Origin: Cedecea neteri
GTDB taxonomy: Bacteria > Pseudomonadota > Gammaproteobacteria > Enterobacterales > Enterobacteriaceae
Assembly (NCBI RefSeq): GCF_000757825.1
Contig: NZ_CP009451.1
Coordinates: forward strand, 1,302,001 to 1,366,000
Reading direction: 5' to 3'
DNA: 64,000 nt
A model generated the notes under the pieces. That model had not been told where the DNA came from and ran no database searches. It worked only from the letters and a program-made list of their open reading frames with translations. Of the stretch, positions 40,353 to 49,938 are shown in pieces (position 1 is the stretch's first letter; each line of letters starts with the position of its first letter). The position numbers and the translations under genes were made by a program.

Positions 40353-40665
40353 TCGCAAAAGTTATAGGGTCAGCCTTTCACCTGAGTAATAGTTATGTAA
40401 CAGTGGATGGGTATTGACCCGAGAGATCAGGACAGTTATTAGTGATATACAGGTTTGAATGATACTGATTGCTAAGACGCTGATTTGCTGTAGTTTCGCC
40501 CTCAAAGCGAGTGTTACCTGCAAGCGCCCATCGCTCTGTACCCTGGTTGTACTCCTCTAAACAGAGCCGCGAGCCAATTAAAAAACTGGTAACCAACCAT
40601 TGTGGGTTCGAATGCAAATTGGACGCCTGGCAGTCTTATGAAATAAGGCGCTAAGGAGACCGTAA

Positions 40666-41952
40666 ATGGCTGATACTAAAGCAAACCTCACCCTAAATGG
40701 TGACGATGCTCTCGAACTTGATGTGCTAAAGGGCACGCTAGGTCAGGATGTAATTGATATCCGTAGTCTTGGTTCTAAAGGTGTATTTACTTTTGACCCA
40801 GGTTTCACCTCTACCGCATCCTGCGAGTCCAAAATCACTTATATCGACGGTGACGAAGGCATTCTTTTGCACCGCGGCTTCCCGATTGACCAACTGGCTA
40901 CCGAATCCAGCTACCTGGAAGTGTGCTACATCCTGCTGAACGGCGAAAAGCCGACGCAGGAACAGTTCGAAGAATTCAAAACCACCGTGACCCGCCACAC
41001 CATGATTCATGAGCAGATTACCCGTCTGTTCCACGGCTTCCGTCGCGACTCGCATCCGATGGCCGTACTGTGCGGTGTAACCGGTGCTCTGGCGGCCTTC
41101 TACCACGACTCACTCGACGTGAATAACCCACGCCACCGTGAAATCGCGGCATTCCGCCTGCTCTCTAAAATGCCGACCGTAGCAGCTATGTGTTACAAGT
41201 ATTCGATTGGTCAGCCTTTCGTTTACCCGCGCAACGACCTCTCCTACTCGGCTAACTTCCTGAACATGATGTTCTCCACGCCGTGCGAAGAGTACAAAGT
41301 TAACCCGATTCTGGAACGCGCAATGGACAGGATCCTGATCCTGCACGCTGACCACGAACAGAATGCTTCTACCTCCACCGTGCGTACCGCTGGCTCCTCC
41401 GGCGCTAACCCGTTTGCGTGTATCGCTGCGGGCATCGCTTCCCTGTGGGGACCGGCTCACGGCGGCGCCAACGAAGCTGCGCTGAAAATGCTGGAAGAGA
41501 TCAGCACCGTGGAGCACATTCCGGAATTTATCCGTCGCGCCAAAGACAAAAATGACTCGTTCCGCCTGATGGGCTTCGGCCACCGCGTGTACAAAAACTA
41601 CGACCCGCGTGCCACCGTGATGCGTGAAACCTGTCACGAAGTGCTGAAAGAGCTGAACCTGAAGGACAACAACCTGCTGGAAGTGGCGATGGAGCTGGAA
41701 CACATCGCGCTGAACGACCCGTACTTCATCGAGAAGAAACTCTACCCGAACGTAGACTTCTACTCCGGCATCATCCTGAAGGCGATGGGCATTCCATCCT
41801 CCATGTTTACCGTTATCTTCGCGATGGCGCGTACCGTGGGCTGGATTGCACACTGGAACGAAATGCACGACGACGGCATCAAAATTGCCCGTCCACGTCA
41901 GCTGTATACCGGCTACGACAAACGTGATTTCAAATCAGATCTCAAAAAGTAA
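40666..41952 (+). CDS. gltA: Citrate synthase
   Basis: 428 residues (E. coli 427). Type II hexameric citrate synthase, NADH-inhibited. Active-site histidines are in [11 protein letters not shown] and [15 protein letters not shown]; the catalytic Asp is in the later [16 protein letters not shown] region. Condenses oxaloacetate and acetyl-CoA. AAGGAG precedes the ATG. Confidence 0.98.
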   Translation: MADTKANLTLNGDDALELDVLKGTLGQDVIDIRSLGSKGVFTFDPGFTSTASCESKITYIDGDEGILLHRGFPIDQLATESSYLEVCYILLNGEKPTQEQFEEFKTTVTRHTMIHEQITRLFHGFRRDSHPMAVLCGVTGALAAFYHDSLDVNNPRHREIAAFRLLSKMPTVAAMCYKYSIGQPFVYPRNDLSYSANFLNMMFSTPCEEYKVNPILERAMDRILILHADHEQNASTSTVRTAGSSGANPFACIAAGIASLWGPAHGGANEAALKMLEEISTVEHIPEFIRRAKDKNDSFRLMGFGHRVYKNYDPRATVMRETCHEVLKELNLKDNNLLEVAMELEHIALNDPYFIEKKLYPNVDFYSGIILKAMGIPSSMFTVIFAMARTVGWIAHWNEMHDDGIKIARPRQLYTGYDKRDFKSDLKK

Positions 41953-41970
41953 TTTTTCCGCTTTCTGAGT

Positions 41971-42000
41971 AAAAAACGCGCCTTATGGCGCGTTTTTTTA
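41971..42000. terminator. Bidirectional terminator between gltA and nei
   Basis: Stem AACGCGCC/GGCGCGTT with a TTAT loop, flanked by A- and T-tracts. It overlaps the nei stop codon. Confidence 0.92.
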
Positions 42001-42789
42001 TTTCTGACAGACGGGGCACCAGTAAAACGGCCTCGAAGAGAGCATCGTTTTTTCAATTATCTCTCCGCAGCGCTCGCACGGTTCACCGGCCCGATGAAAC
42101 ACCCTGAAACTAAAGATTGCGCCGTGATGTTTATTTTCATCCACCTGCCCTCGCGTCTGATAAGAAAGACGAGGCACAGCCAGCAAAGCCCCGGCGAAAC
42201 GCTCAACCTGCTCTTCGCTTAAATCCTCAGCGCGGTGCTGAGGCGCAAGCTCTGCCTCCCAAAGGATCTCCACCCGAAGATAGTTGCCCAGCCCGGCCAA
42301 AAACGCCTGATCTAACAGCAGGCCGCTGAACTGCCTGCGGCGAAACTTCGGCGATAACAAACGCTCTTTGACCTGCCCCACCGTCAGCGTCTCGTCCAGC
42401 ACATCTGGCCCTACACGCTGCAGGAAAGGATGCTGCTCAAGCTGTTTCTGCTCCAGCATTTCAATGTCTGAGGCACTGTACAGCAAAATGGCTTTTTCGG
42501 CCGTTTGTAGCTTAACCCTTAAAACTCGCTTCGTTTCTGGCTGTTTATCAGCCTCAACCACCCGCCAGACGCCGTATAGTTGGTTATGACTGTACAACGT
42601 TAAGCCATTAGAAAAATGGGTCAGCATTGCCTTGCCGCGGGTTTCAATCCGCTCGATAGTCTTGCCCTTGAGCATAGCCTCGAACGGCTTTAGCTCTTCA
42701 AAAGCAAACCAGGCTTCGGTTAACGGCTCGCCGCCCACGGCGGCTTCAAGTTTGTCCGCCGCGCGGCGGATTTCCGGTCCTTCCGGCAT
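41998..42789 (-). CDS. nei: Endonuclease VIII
   Basis: 263 residues, same as E. coli. Base-excision glycosylase/AP lyase for oxidised pyrimidines. After Met removal Pro is the N-terminal nucleophile and Glu follows in PEGPEI. The C-terminal zinc finger is CERCGE...CPVCQK. Start at 42789 (MPEGPEI); the upstream ATG at 42795 would bury the proline. It lies 18 bases after pxpC; pxpA, which separates them in E. coli, is missing. Confidence 0.97.
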   Translation of the reverse strand: MPEGPEIRRAADKLEAAVGGEPLTEAWFAFEELKPFEAMLKGKTIERIETRGKAMLTHFSNGLTLYSHNQLYGVWRVVEADKQPETKRVLRVKLQTAEKAILLYSASDIEMLEQKQLEQHPFLQRVGPDVLDETLTVGQVKERLLSPKFRRRQFSGLLLDQAFLAGLGNYLRVEILWEAELAPQHRAEDLSEEQVERFAGALLAVPRLSYQTRGQVDENKHHGAIFSFRVFHRAGEPCERCGEIIEKTMLSSRPFYWCPVCQK

Positions 42790-42807
42790 ACTCAACTCCC
42801 TGAAACG

Positions 42808-43740
42808 TTATTCTTCCTGCGTCAGTTGCCAGGCAATCTGCTCGAGATAAATGGCCTGCTCACGGCGCGCCTTTAGCGCCTCTTCCAGCGAACACGGCAC
42901 AAAATGAATAGGCTCCCCTAGCCTGACCTGGGCCAGATGATAAAGATCGGCCTCGATAATGCAGGCAATGCGAGGGTAGCCGCCGGTTGTCTGCGCATCG
43001 TTCATCAGGACTATTGGCTGGCCGTTATGCGGCACCTGAATGACGCCGGGCAACAGACCGTGGGACAGCATTTCTCGCTGGGTAGTTCGCTCCAGCTCCG
43101 GCCCCTGTAGCCGATAGCCCATCCGGTTACTCTGCGGGCTGATTTTCCAGGCCAGCCGCCAGAGGCTCTCCTGCGCAGACTTGCTGAATTCCTGATATTC
43201 CGGTCCGGCCAGGGCGCGAATACGGTTGCCCCACAGCAGCTGTTTTACGCCCCGTGAACGCTGAAATTTGTGCTGAGATTTCCGTAAAGGAATCTGGTCG
43301 CCATCACGCAACAGGCGTCCGTCATGGCCGCCAATACCGGCTTTAAGGTCGGTGCTGTAAGAGCCCATTACCTCGGGGACATCTAAGCCCCCGTCAACGG
43401 CAAGGTAGCTACGCATGCCGTGCGAAGGTTTTTTTAACGTTAACCTTTGCCCTTTTTTTACCGCCAGCCGCCAGCCTGTCCACACGGCTTTGCCATCCAG
43501 ATCCGCATGGCAACCTGCGCCAGTCAGCGCAAACCAGCCATCACGCCCAAACTCAATCACGCATTGCCCAAGAGTAAGCTCCAGCGCCGGTGTGTCGGGC
43601 GTATTCCCGACTAATAAATTGGCGACAGTAATCGCCGGAATATCCAGCGCACCGCAGCGGCTGACGCCAAGCTGGCGAAACCCTTCACGGCCGGTATCCT
43701 GCACGCTGGTCTGTAGACCGGCGCGAATAATTTTCAGCAT
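42808..43740 (-). CDS. pxpC: 5-oxoprolinase subunit C
   Basis: 310 residues, same family as E. coli YbgK and the C-terminal half of urea amidolyase/biotin-dependent carboxyltransferase 2. Start [21 protein letters not shown]. With PxpA and PxpB it hydrolyses 5-oxoproline to glutamate using ATP. Overlaps pxpB by 7 bases. Confidence 0.94.
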   Translation of the reverse strand: MLKIIRAGLQTSVQDTGREGFRQLGVSRCGALDIPAITVANLLVGNTPDTPALELTLGQCVIEFGRDGWFALTGAGCHADLDGKAVWTGWRLAVKKGQRLTLKKPSHGMRSYLAVDGGLDVPEVMGSYSTDLKAGIGGHDGRLLRDGDQIPLRKSQHKFQRSRGVKQLLWGNRIRALAGPEYQEFSKSAQESLWRLAWKISPQSNRMGYRLQGPELERTTQREMLSHGLLPGVIQVPHNGQPIVLMNDAQTTGGYPRIACIIEADLYHLAQVRLGEPIHFVPCSLEEALKARREQAIYLEQIAWQLTQEE

Positions 43741-44390
43741 ATGCCTTCCTTCTGCGGCACAAAACGCACGCTGTCTCCGGGCAACAATAAAGTGGGTGAT
43801 GCGTTGTCAGGATTAAACAAGCTGAGCGGAGTGCGGCCGATAATTTGCCAGCCGCCCGGCGTCGCCAGCGGATAAATGCCGGTTTGGCTACCGCCGATGC
43901 CTACCGAACCCGCAGCGACCTCAAGCCGTGGCTCGGCGCGCCGGGGCGTCGCGAGGATGTCAGGTAACCCGCCCAGATAGGCAAATCCTGGCTGGAAGCC
44001 AAGGAAATAGACGATGTATTCAGCACTGGAATGCAGGGCAACCACCTGGGCGGGAGTGAGATCGTTCTGGCGAGCTACTGCGTCAAGATCGGGCCCGGCT
44101 ACACCGCCATAAACTACCGGGATCTCAATCCGGCGAGGCGTGGGTATTACCGCCTCACTTTCTTCCCACCAGCGCTGCAGCCACTCGATACCGTCCAGCG
44201 CCAGCCGCTGAGGATCTTTCAGCACAACGGTGATGTTATTCATGCCCGGAATGGCCTCGCTCACCTCATCAGAGGCATTCAGGCGATCCAACAGCCCCCA
44301 AATACGCTGCTGGCTGGCGAGCATGACGGGAGGCTCCAGTTCCAGAACCACCGCTTTTTCACCGAGTAAATAACAGCGAGCTCGTTGCAC
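43734..44390 (-). CDS. pxpB: 5-oxoprolinase subunit B
   Basis: 218 residues, YbgJ/allophanate hydrolase subunit 1 family, with motifs [20 protein letters not shown] and [20 protein letters not shown]. Pairs with PxpC. 13 bases after the nif3-like gene. Confidence 0.94.
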   Translation of the reverse strand: MQRARCYLLGEKAVVLELEPPVMLASQQRIWGLLDRLNASDEVSEAIPGMNNITVVLKDPQRLALDGIEWLQRWWEESEAVIPTPRRIEIPVVYGGVAGPDLDAVARQNDLTPAQVVALHSSAEYIVYFLGFQPGFAYLGGLPDILATPRRAEPRLEVAAGSVGIGGSQTGIYPLATPGGWQIIGRTPLSLFNPDNASPTLLLPGDSVRFVPQKEGIC

Positions 44391-44403
44391 AGGCCCTCCA
44401 GAA

Positions 44404-45147
44404 TCAGGCTGGGTTTGGGATATCGATAAAAATAACGTCGAGATCGGTTTCGCTGTTTAGCCAGTCGCTCAGCGCCTGGATACCGCCGCGTTCAGTGGCA
44501 TGATGGCCAGCAGCGTAGAAGTGCAGCCCCTGCTCGCGAGCCGAATGAATCGTCTGCTCGGAAACCTCGCCGGTAATAAACGCATCCACGCCAAAACGTG
44601 CGGCGCTATCGATAAAGCCCTGTCCGCCGCCGGTACACCACGCCACGCGGCGAATCTGATCCGGGCCGGTATCGCCACACCACAGCGGCGTGCGGCCTAA
44701 ACGCATTTCAATCCAGGAGGCAAGCTCAACGCCGGAAAGCGGCGTCGGGAATTCCCCCCACGGCACCAGCGGCTCAACTTCCCCTTTTGTTTCAATGCCC
44801 AGCAGCGCACCCAGCTGGGCGTTATTGCCCAACTGCGGATGGGCATCGAGCGGTAAATGCCAGCCGTAAAGATTGATATCGTTCGCCAGCAGCGTCTTAA
44901 GGCGATTACGCTTCATGCCGCGAATGACCGGTGATTCGTTTTTCCAGAAATAGCCATGGTGCACAATCACAGCGTCGGCCTGCTGACGCACGGCTTCATC
45001 CAGCAGCGCCTGGCTGGCGGTCACGCCGGTAACAATCTTGCGGATCTCTTCCCGGCCTTCAACCTGCAGGCCATTGGGGGCGTAATCGCTAATCGCCGCG
45101 CTGTTCAGCTTTTCATTAATCAGGCGTTCCAGTTCACTGTTTTTCAT
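44404..45147 (-). CDS. ybgI: NIF3/YbgI-type dinuclear metal-binding protein
   Basis: 247 residues, the size of E. coli YbgI (RadD-associated in some reports). Metal ligands in VIVHHGYFW, the HLPLDAH segment and [11 protein letters not shown]. Forms a toroidal hexamer; function not settled, with a GTP cyclohydrolase I type 2-like annotation. The second ATG (45147, MKNSELERL) is chosen to match the family. Confidence 0.93.
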   Translation of the reverse strand: MKNSELERLINEKLNSAAISDYAPNGLQVEGREEIRKIVTGVTASQALLDEAVRQQADAVIVHHGYFWKNESPVIRGMKRNRLKTLLANDINLYGWHLPLDAHPQLGNNAQLGALLGIETKGEVEPLVPWGEFPTPLSGVELASWIEMRLGRTPLWCGDTGPDQIRRVAWCTGGGQGFIDSAARFGVDAFITGEVSEQTIHSAREQGLHFYAAGHHATERGGIQALSDWLNSETDLDVIFIDIPNPA

Positions 45148-45162
45148 CATTATTCTCTTCAG

Positions 45163-46572
45163 TTATTTTCTTGCTGCCTCGTAGGCCGCAAGCGTATTCA
45201 GTCGGGCCTGCTTATGGTCAACAATCGGGCGCGGGTAGTCCAGCGTTTGCTTTTGTTTATCAGCCCAGGCCCATGGGGAATGGATTTGCTTGCCGGGAAC
45301 CGCTTTCAGCTCCGGCAGCCACTGGCGGATAAAGTCGCCGTCCGCGTCGAAGCGTTCGCCCTGGGTTGTGGGGTTAAAAATACGAAAATAGGGCGCGGCG
45401 TCGGTACCGGTGGAAGCAGCCCACTGCCAGCCGCCGTTGTTAGCCGCCAGGTCGCCGTCAATCAGCTGAGACATAAAGTAGCGCTCGCCCTGCCGCCAGT
45501 CGATCAGCAAATCCTTTACCAGGAAACTCGCCACAACCATGCGTAAGCGGTTATGCATCCAGCCCGTTTGGTTGAGCTGGCGCATCGCCGCATCGACAAT
45601 CGGGTAGCCGGTTTTACCCTGCTGCCAGGCTTCAAGCAGCGCATCATCCCCGCGCCAGCGAACCTTATCGGTCCAGGCGATAAACGGGCGATGACGGCAA
45701 AGCTTCGGGTAAGCGACCATCAGATGGCGGTAAAATTCGCGCCAGATAAGTTCGTTGAGCCAGGTCGCTCCGGCTTCACCCTCCAGCGCTTTAGGCTGCT
45801 CTTTTAACAGGCGATGCAGGCACTGGCGTGGAGACAAAACGCCGGTTGCCAGATAAGGCGACAGGCGGCTGGTCCCTTCTATAGCAGGGAAATCTCGCTG
45901 CTCCGGGTAGTCAGCAGCCGGCTGCTGGCAAAACTTACGTAGCATACCGATCGCCTCCTGCTCACCTACAGGGAAAATCTCGTGGTCAAATTTTTCAAGC
46001 GGCACATCGAACGCAAACTGTTCGTTGAATGGAACCTCTCCCCGAGTTTTCGGCGCCGGTACGCACTCCGGTAGTCCTTCCTGCAAACGCCGAATAAACG
46101 CCTTACTGAAAGGAGTAAACACTTTATACATCTCGTGGTTACCGGTCGTAACGCTGCCCGGCGCCAGCAGCAGGCTGTCATCAAAACCTTGCACGGTCAC
46201 GTCGACATCAAGCGCTTTTTCTAAGGCGGCATCACGGGCACGCTCGTTGACTTCATACTGGTAGTTGTAAAAAAGCGCATCAACGTTTTGCTCAGTGCAA
46301 AACGCTTTTATGTAAGCAACCGATGCGGTGAAATCCGCGACCTGCCTGATATGAAGTTCAATCCCACGCCCGGCAAGCGCATGGCCCAATGCCTGCACAT
46401 GCTGAAAGATGAATTCAGCCTGCTTCGGGGCCATCACATGCTGACGCCACTGCTCGGGCGTAACAACAAATACCCCGATGACTTTTGCATCGGGGTTGCG
46501 GCAGGCGGCGTGTAAGGCGTAGTTATCGTGAACACGAAGATCGTTGCGAAACCAGACCAGATGGGTGGTCAT
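45163..46572 (-). CDS. phrB: Deoxyribodipyrimidine photolyase
   Basis: 469 residues (E. coli 472). N-terminal MTHF antenna domain (HLVWFRNDLRVHDNYAL) and C-terminal FAD domain (WLNELIWREFYRHLM, MHNRLRMVVASFLVKDLLIDWRQGE). Repairs cyclobutane pyrimidine dimers with blue light. 12 bases after ybgA. Confidence 0.97.
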   Translation of the reverse strand: MTTHLVWFRNDLRVHDNYALHAACRNPDAKVIGVFVVTPEQWRQHVMAPKQAEFIFQHVQALGHALAGRGIELHIRQVADFTASVAYIKAFCTEQNVDALFYNYQYEVNERARDAALEKALDVDVTVQGFDDSLLLAPGSVTTGNHEMYKVFTPFSKAFIRRLQEGLPECVPAPKTRGEVPFNEQFAFDVPLEKFDHEIFPVGEQEAIGMLRKFCQQPAADYPEQRDFPAIEGTSRLSPYLATGVLSPRQCLHRLLKEQPKALEGEAGATWLNELIWREFYRHLMVAYPKLCRHRPFIAWTDKVRWRGDDALLEAWQQGKTGYPIVDAAMRQLNQTGWMHNRLRMVVASFLVKDLLIDWRQGERYFMSQLIDGDLAANNGGWQWAASTGTDAAPYFRIFNPTTQGERFDADGDFIRQWLPELKAVPGKQIHSPWAWADKQKQTLDYPRPIVDHKQARLNTLAAYEAARK

Positions 46573-46584
46573 AACTCTCCTGAT

Positions 46585-47541
46585 TTAGTTGCCGTACCGC
46601 AGGCGTAGCGCTTCGGGATACGGTTCAAAGTAGCGTTGTTGATCGAGATAACGGTCCGGGTATTCTGCCATATAGTGTTTCAGCAGGGTGATCGGCGCGA
46701 GTAAAGGCTGCGTGCCCTGGCGGTAGCGGGCAATGAGCTCAGACAGTTCCTGCCGCTGGCGCGGATTCAGCTGTCGACGGAAATAACCCTGCACATGCAT
46801 CAAAACGTTGGTGTGGTTGCGGCGCGTGGCCTGATGCTGCATTAAGGCCATCAGGCGCTGGCGATACTCAACGAAGAACCCCTCCAGCGAAGCCCAATCC
46901 TCAATGGACGCCACAAAGCGCCCCAGCTCGCGGTATTCAGGCTGAGAATGAGCCAGCAGCAGAAGCTTATAGCGGCTGTGGAAGGCGATGAGTTTGCCCC
47001 GCGTTAATCCACTTTTGCGCAGCTGGTTCAGCTCAAACAGCGTGTAAATGCGCTCGACGAAATTCTCGCGGATAGCCGGATCGCATAGGCGCCCATCTTC
47101 TTCAACAGGCAGCCACGGAAGCTGACGCTGAAGCTCGGCGGTAAACACGCCGGTGCCGCTTTTACGGTTATTTTTACTCTCTTCGTCATAGACCCGGACT
47201 CGTTCCATCCCGCAGCTCGGCGATTTCGCACAAACAATGTAGCCGCAGAGGTGCTCAAGCCCGCTGACATGGCGTGAGGAAAACGCCTGCATCGTGGCGG
47301 TAAAGTCGCCTTCGCTTTGGTTACTTAAACGCAGGGCAAGCTCGCCATCGTTCAGCTTCACCAGCCTGAGCGCGGGGCGAGGCGTCGGCAGACCAATGGC
47401 CATTTCGGGGCAAACCGGTTCAAACCGCACCCAGGGTGCCAGCTCGTTAACGGCAAAGGCCAGCTTCTTGTGGCCGCCGTCAAAGCGGACATTCTCCCCC
47501 AGCAGGCAGGCGCTGATACCAATCGGAATAGTGTCGTTCAT
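46585..47541 (-). CDS. ybgA: YbgA-like protein with DUF523 and DUF1722 domains
   Basis: 318 residues, about twice the E. coli YbgA (169). The N-terminal half is DUF523: ISACLLGENVRFDGGHK, CPEMAIGLPTPR and CAKSPSCG supply conserved cysteines. The C-terminal half (about 160-318) is DUF1722, the part E. coli keeps (LIAFHSRYKLLLLAHSQPEY, MHVQGYFRRQL). Head of the minus-strand run ybgA-phrB-ybgI-pxpBC-nei, which is tightly spaced. Function unknown; DNA repair is suggested by the neighbourhood with phrB and nei. Confidence 0.9.
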   Translation of the reverse strand: MNDTIPIGISACLLGENVRFDGGHKKLAFAVNELAPWVRFEPVCPEMAIGLPTPRPALRLVKLNDGELALRLSNQSEGDFTATMQAFSSRHVSGLEHLCGYIVCAKSPSCGMERVRVYDEESKNNRKSGTGVFTAELQRQLPWLPVEEDGRLCDPAIRENFVERIYTLFELNQLRKSGLTRGKLIAFHSRYKLLLLAHSQPEYRELGRFVASIEDWASLEGFFVEYRQRLMALMQHQATRRNHTNVLMHVQGYFRRQLNPRQRQELSELIARYRQGTQPLLAPITLLKHYMAEYPDRYLDQQRYFEPYPEALRLRYGN

Positions 47542-47585
47542 TGTCTGCTCCTCAGTTGTTAACTAAGTGTAGCAAGACGCGGGCA

Positions 47586-47613
47586 ACAAAAAAGCTACCC
47601 GGAGGTAGCTTTC
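47586..47613 (-). terminator. ybfA terminator
   Basis: Minus-strand stem AAAGCTACC/GGTAGCTTT with a 4-base loop and a following T-tract, after ybfA. Confidence 0.85.
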
Positions 47614-47631
47614 GTCAAATCGATTCAGCTT

Positions 47632-47838
47632 TTAGTAAAAATCGAAGGCGCCGGCTTCTGATTGCGCCATCCACACCGGCTTGTCGCTGGTTTTGGACCA
47701 CACGCGATGCAGATAGCTGTAAAAGCGTGCGCGATCTTTCCAGAACAGCATCACCGGCAGCGCCAGCACGCCCGCCGCGACTGCAAATGCGCGACGCAGG
47801 ATGACCTGATGCGCAGGGTATTCTTTATATAAAGACAT
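47632..47838 (-). CDS. ybfA: YbfA small membrane protein (68 aa)
   Basis: 68 residues, same as E. coli YbfA. One likely membrane helix ([21 protein letters not shown]) and conserved [21 protein letters not shown]. The ATG at 47838 follows a GAGGAG ribosome binding site. Function unknown. Divergent from kdpF, as in E. coli. Confidence 0.93.
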   Translation of the reverse strand: MSLYKEYPAHQVILRRAFAVAAGVLALPVMLFWKDRARFYSYLHRVWSKTSDKPVWMAQSEAGAFDFY

Positions 47839-48150
47839 AGGCTTCTCCTCATAATGTGTGACCGACACCGCATGTCGGAAAATCGAAACTTGTTATCTGG
47901 TCAAAATACTATCTCATTACGTGAAAGTTTACTACTCATCCGACCAGATAATTGTGCTTTTTTGTGCGCTATTTATCACTGCACGCGTAATTAAGTTACA
48001 AAATGGTTAAATAAATACTAACCATTAGTTAACCAATGGCTTTTCCATTTTTATACTTTTTTTACACCCCGCCCCCGGACTTTTACGACATCTTTTCACC
48101 CGAAATCCTATTCTGCCGCGAAATGCTTAACGCACCGTTGGAGGTGGATT
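47839..48150. other. Divergent ybfA/kdpF regulatory region
   Basis: 312 bases without a gene. The right part holds the kdp promoter and KdpE operator; the left part is AT-rich. Confidence 0.7.
48046..48069. promoter_or_regulatory. KdpE operator upstream of kdpFABC
   Basis: TTTATACTTTTTTTACA is a T-rich direct-repeat site that matches the place and pattern of the E. coli KdpE site, about 40 bases upstream of a -10-like TATTCT at 48109. Confidence 0.75.
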
Positions 48151-48240
48151 GTGAGTGCAGGCGTCATAACCGGCATCGTGCTGGTCTTCTTGCTGTTGGG
48201 TTACCTGGTTTATGCCCTGATTAAAGCGGAGGCTTTTTAA
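48151..48240 (+). CDS. kdpF: KdpF, small subunit of the K+-transporting ATPase (29 aa)
   Basis: 29 residues, single transmembrane helix ([20 protein letters not shown]). GTG start with GGAGGTGG ribosome binding site. KdpF stabilises the KdpABC complex. Its stop overlaps the kdpA ATG by one base. Confidence 0.94.
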   Translation: MSAGVITGIVLVFLLLGYLVYALIKAEAF

Positions 48241-49925
48241 TGGCTGCGTCCGGATTTTTACTGATCGCCAGCTTCCTGCTGGTGCTCTTCGCCCTTGCGA
48301 AACCGCTGGGAGCGGTGCTTGCCCGCCTGATCGAAGGTGAACCTCTGCCTGTGGTCGGCCGCATAGAACCTCTTCTGTGGTCGCTGATTGGCAGTAAAGG
48401 CGAAGAGATGGGCTGGAAGCGCTACCTGATGGCGATTCTGTCATTTAACGTTTTCGGGCTGCTGTTTCTTTTCGCGATCCTGATGTTCCAGGGCAGCCTG
48501 CCGCTCAACCCTCAGCAGCTGCCGGGGCTTTCGTGGCATCTGGCGCTGAATACGGCAGTAAGCTTCGTGTCCAACACCGACTGGCAGTCCTACGGCGGTG
48601 AGACCACGCTGAGCTACTTCAGCCAGATGGTTGGCCTGACGGTGCAGAACTTCGTTTCAGCGGCGACCGGTATTGCGGTGGTGTTTGCGCTGATCCGCGG
48701 CTTCTCTCGCCATTCCGCCAGCACGCTGGGCAACGCGTGGGTCGATTTAACCCGCGTTACGTTCTATATCCTGCTGCCTGTCGCCCTGCTGATGGCGCTG
48801 TTCTTTATTAGCCAGGGCTCGCTGCAAAACTTTGCCGACTACCAGCCTTACACCACGATTGAAGGCGTTCAGCACGTGCTGCCGATGGGGCCTGTCGCCT
48901 CTCAGGAAGCCATTAAAATGCTGGGTACCAACGGCGGTGGCTTCTTTAACGCCAACTCGTCTCACCCGTTTGAGAACCCCACTGCGCTAACCAACTTCGT
49001 GCAAATGCTCTCCATCTTCCTGATCCCGGCAGCCCTTTGCTTCGCCTTTGGTGAAGCCGTAGGCGACCGCCGTCAGGGACGTGCTCTGCTCTGGGCAATG
49101 ACCATTATCTTCGTGGTCTGCGTGGTGGTAGTGATGTGGGCCGAGCTGCAGGGTAACCCGCACTTCACCCAGTTGGGCGCAAACAGCAGCATCAATATGG
49201 AAGGGAAAGAGAGCCGCTTCGGCATTCTGAACAGCAGCCTGTTCGCGGTGATTACCACCGCCGCATCCTGCGGGGCAGTTAACGCGATGCATGACTCCTT
49301 TACCGCATTGGGCGGCATGGTGCCAATGTGGCTGATGCAGATTGGTGAAGTGGTGTTCGGCGGCGTGGGCGCGGGCCTGTACGGCATGCTGCTGTTCGTG
49401 CTGCTGGCGGTGTTCATCGCCGGGCTGATGATTGGCCGTACGCCAGAATATCTGGGTAAGAAAATCGACGTGCCGGAAATGAAGATGACTTCGCTGGCCA
49501 TCCTTATCACGCCTGCCCTGGTACTGATCGGCACCGCGCTGGCGTTGATGACCGACGCAGGCCGCAGCGGGATAGCTAACCCAGGTATTCACGGGTTCAG
49601 CGAAGTGCTGTACGCCGTTTCTTCTGCCGCCAACAACAACGGCAGCGCCTTCGCAGGCTTGAGCACCAACACGCCGTTCTGGAACGTGCTGCTGGCCGTG
49701 TGCATGTGGTTTGGTCGCTTCGGGGTGATTATCCCGGTGATGGCGATTGCCGGTTCACTGGCCGCGAAAAAATCCCAGGCCGTCAGCATCGGTACGCTGC
49801 CTACTCACGGCCCGCTGTTTATCGGTTTACTGATTGGGACAGTGCTGCTGGTTGGCGCCCTGACCTTTATCCCCGCCCTCGCTTTAGGCCCGGTTGCGGA
49901 ACACCTTTCTCTGGTTAATTTCTGA
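48240..49925 (+). CDS. kdpA: K+-transporting ATPase potassium-binding subunit
   Basis: 561 residues (E. coli 557). About ten membrane helices of the Trk/Ktr/HKT superfamily. Selectivity segments include [21 protein letters not shown] and [18 protein letters not shown]. It selects K+ and passes it to KdpB. 13 bases before kdpB. Confidence 0.97.
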   Translation: MAASGFLLIASFLLVLFALAKPLGAVLARLIEGEPLPVVGRIEPLLWSLIGSKGEEMGWKRYLMAILSFNVFGLLFLFAILMFQGSLPLNPQQLPGLSWHLALNTAVSFVSNTDWQSYGGETTLSYFSQMVGLTVQNFVSAATGIAVVFALIRGFSRHSASTLGNAWVDLTRVTFYILLPVALLMALFFISQGSLQNFADYQPYTTIEGVQHVLPMGPVASQEAIKMLGTNGGGFFNANSSHPFENPTALTNFVQMLSIFLIPAALCFAFGEAVGDRRQGRALLWAMTIIFVVCVVVVMWAELQGNPHFTQLGANSSINMEGKESRFGILNSSLFAVITTAASCGAVNAMHDSFTALGGMVPMWLMQIGEVVFGGVGAGLYGMLLFVLLAVFIAGLMIGRTPEYLGKKIDVPEMKMTSLAILITPALVLIGTALALMTDAGRSGIANPGIHGFSEVLYAVSSAANNNGSAFAGLSTNTPFWNVLLAVCMWFGRFGVIIPVMAIAGSLAAKKSQAVSIGTLPTHGPLFIGLLIGTVLLVGALTFIPALALGPVAEHLSLVNF

Positions 49926-49938
49926 TTACGAGGCTTCC

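Larger units (their letters stand above)
40006..40665. other. Divergent sdhC/gltA regulatory region
   Basis: 660 bases with no credible gene. It holds the sdh promoter (40184-40212, minus), the gltA promoter -10 at 40347 (plus) and AT-rich DNA with GTTAATTGTA and TTTGACAAAAGTTAAAC elements suited to ArcA and CRP control. The gltA leader is about 300 bases. Confidence 0.75.

Noticed and set aside
40393..40617. A 74-residue minus-strand frame in the gltA leader
   Set aside because: No ribosome binding site, no family resemblance, and it overlaps the gltA untranslated leader.
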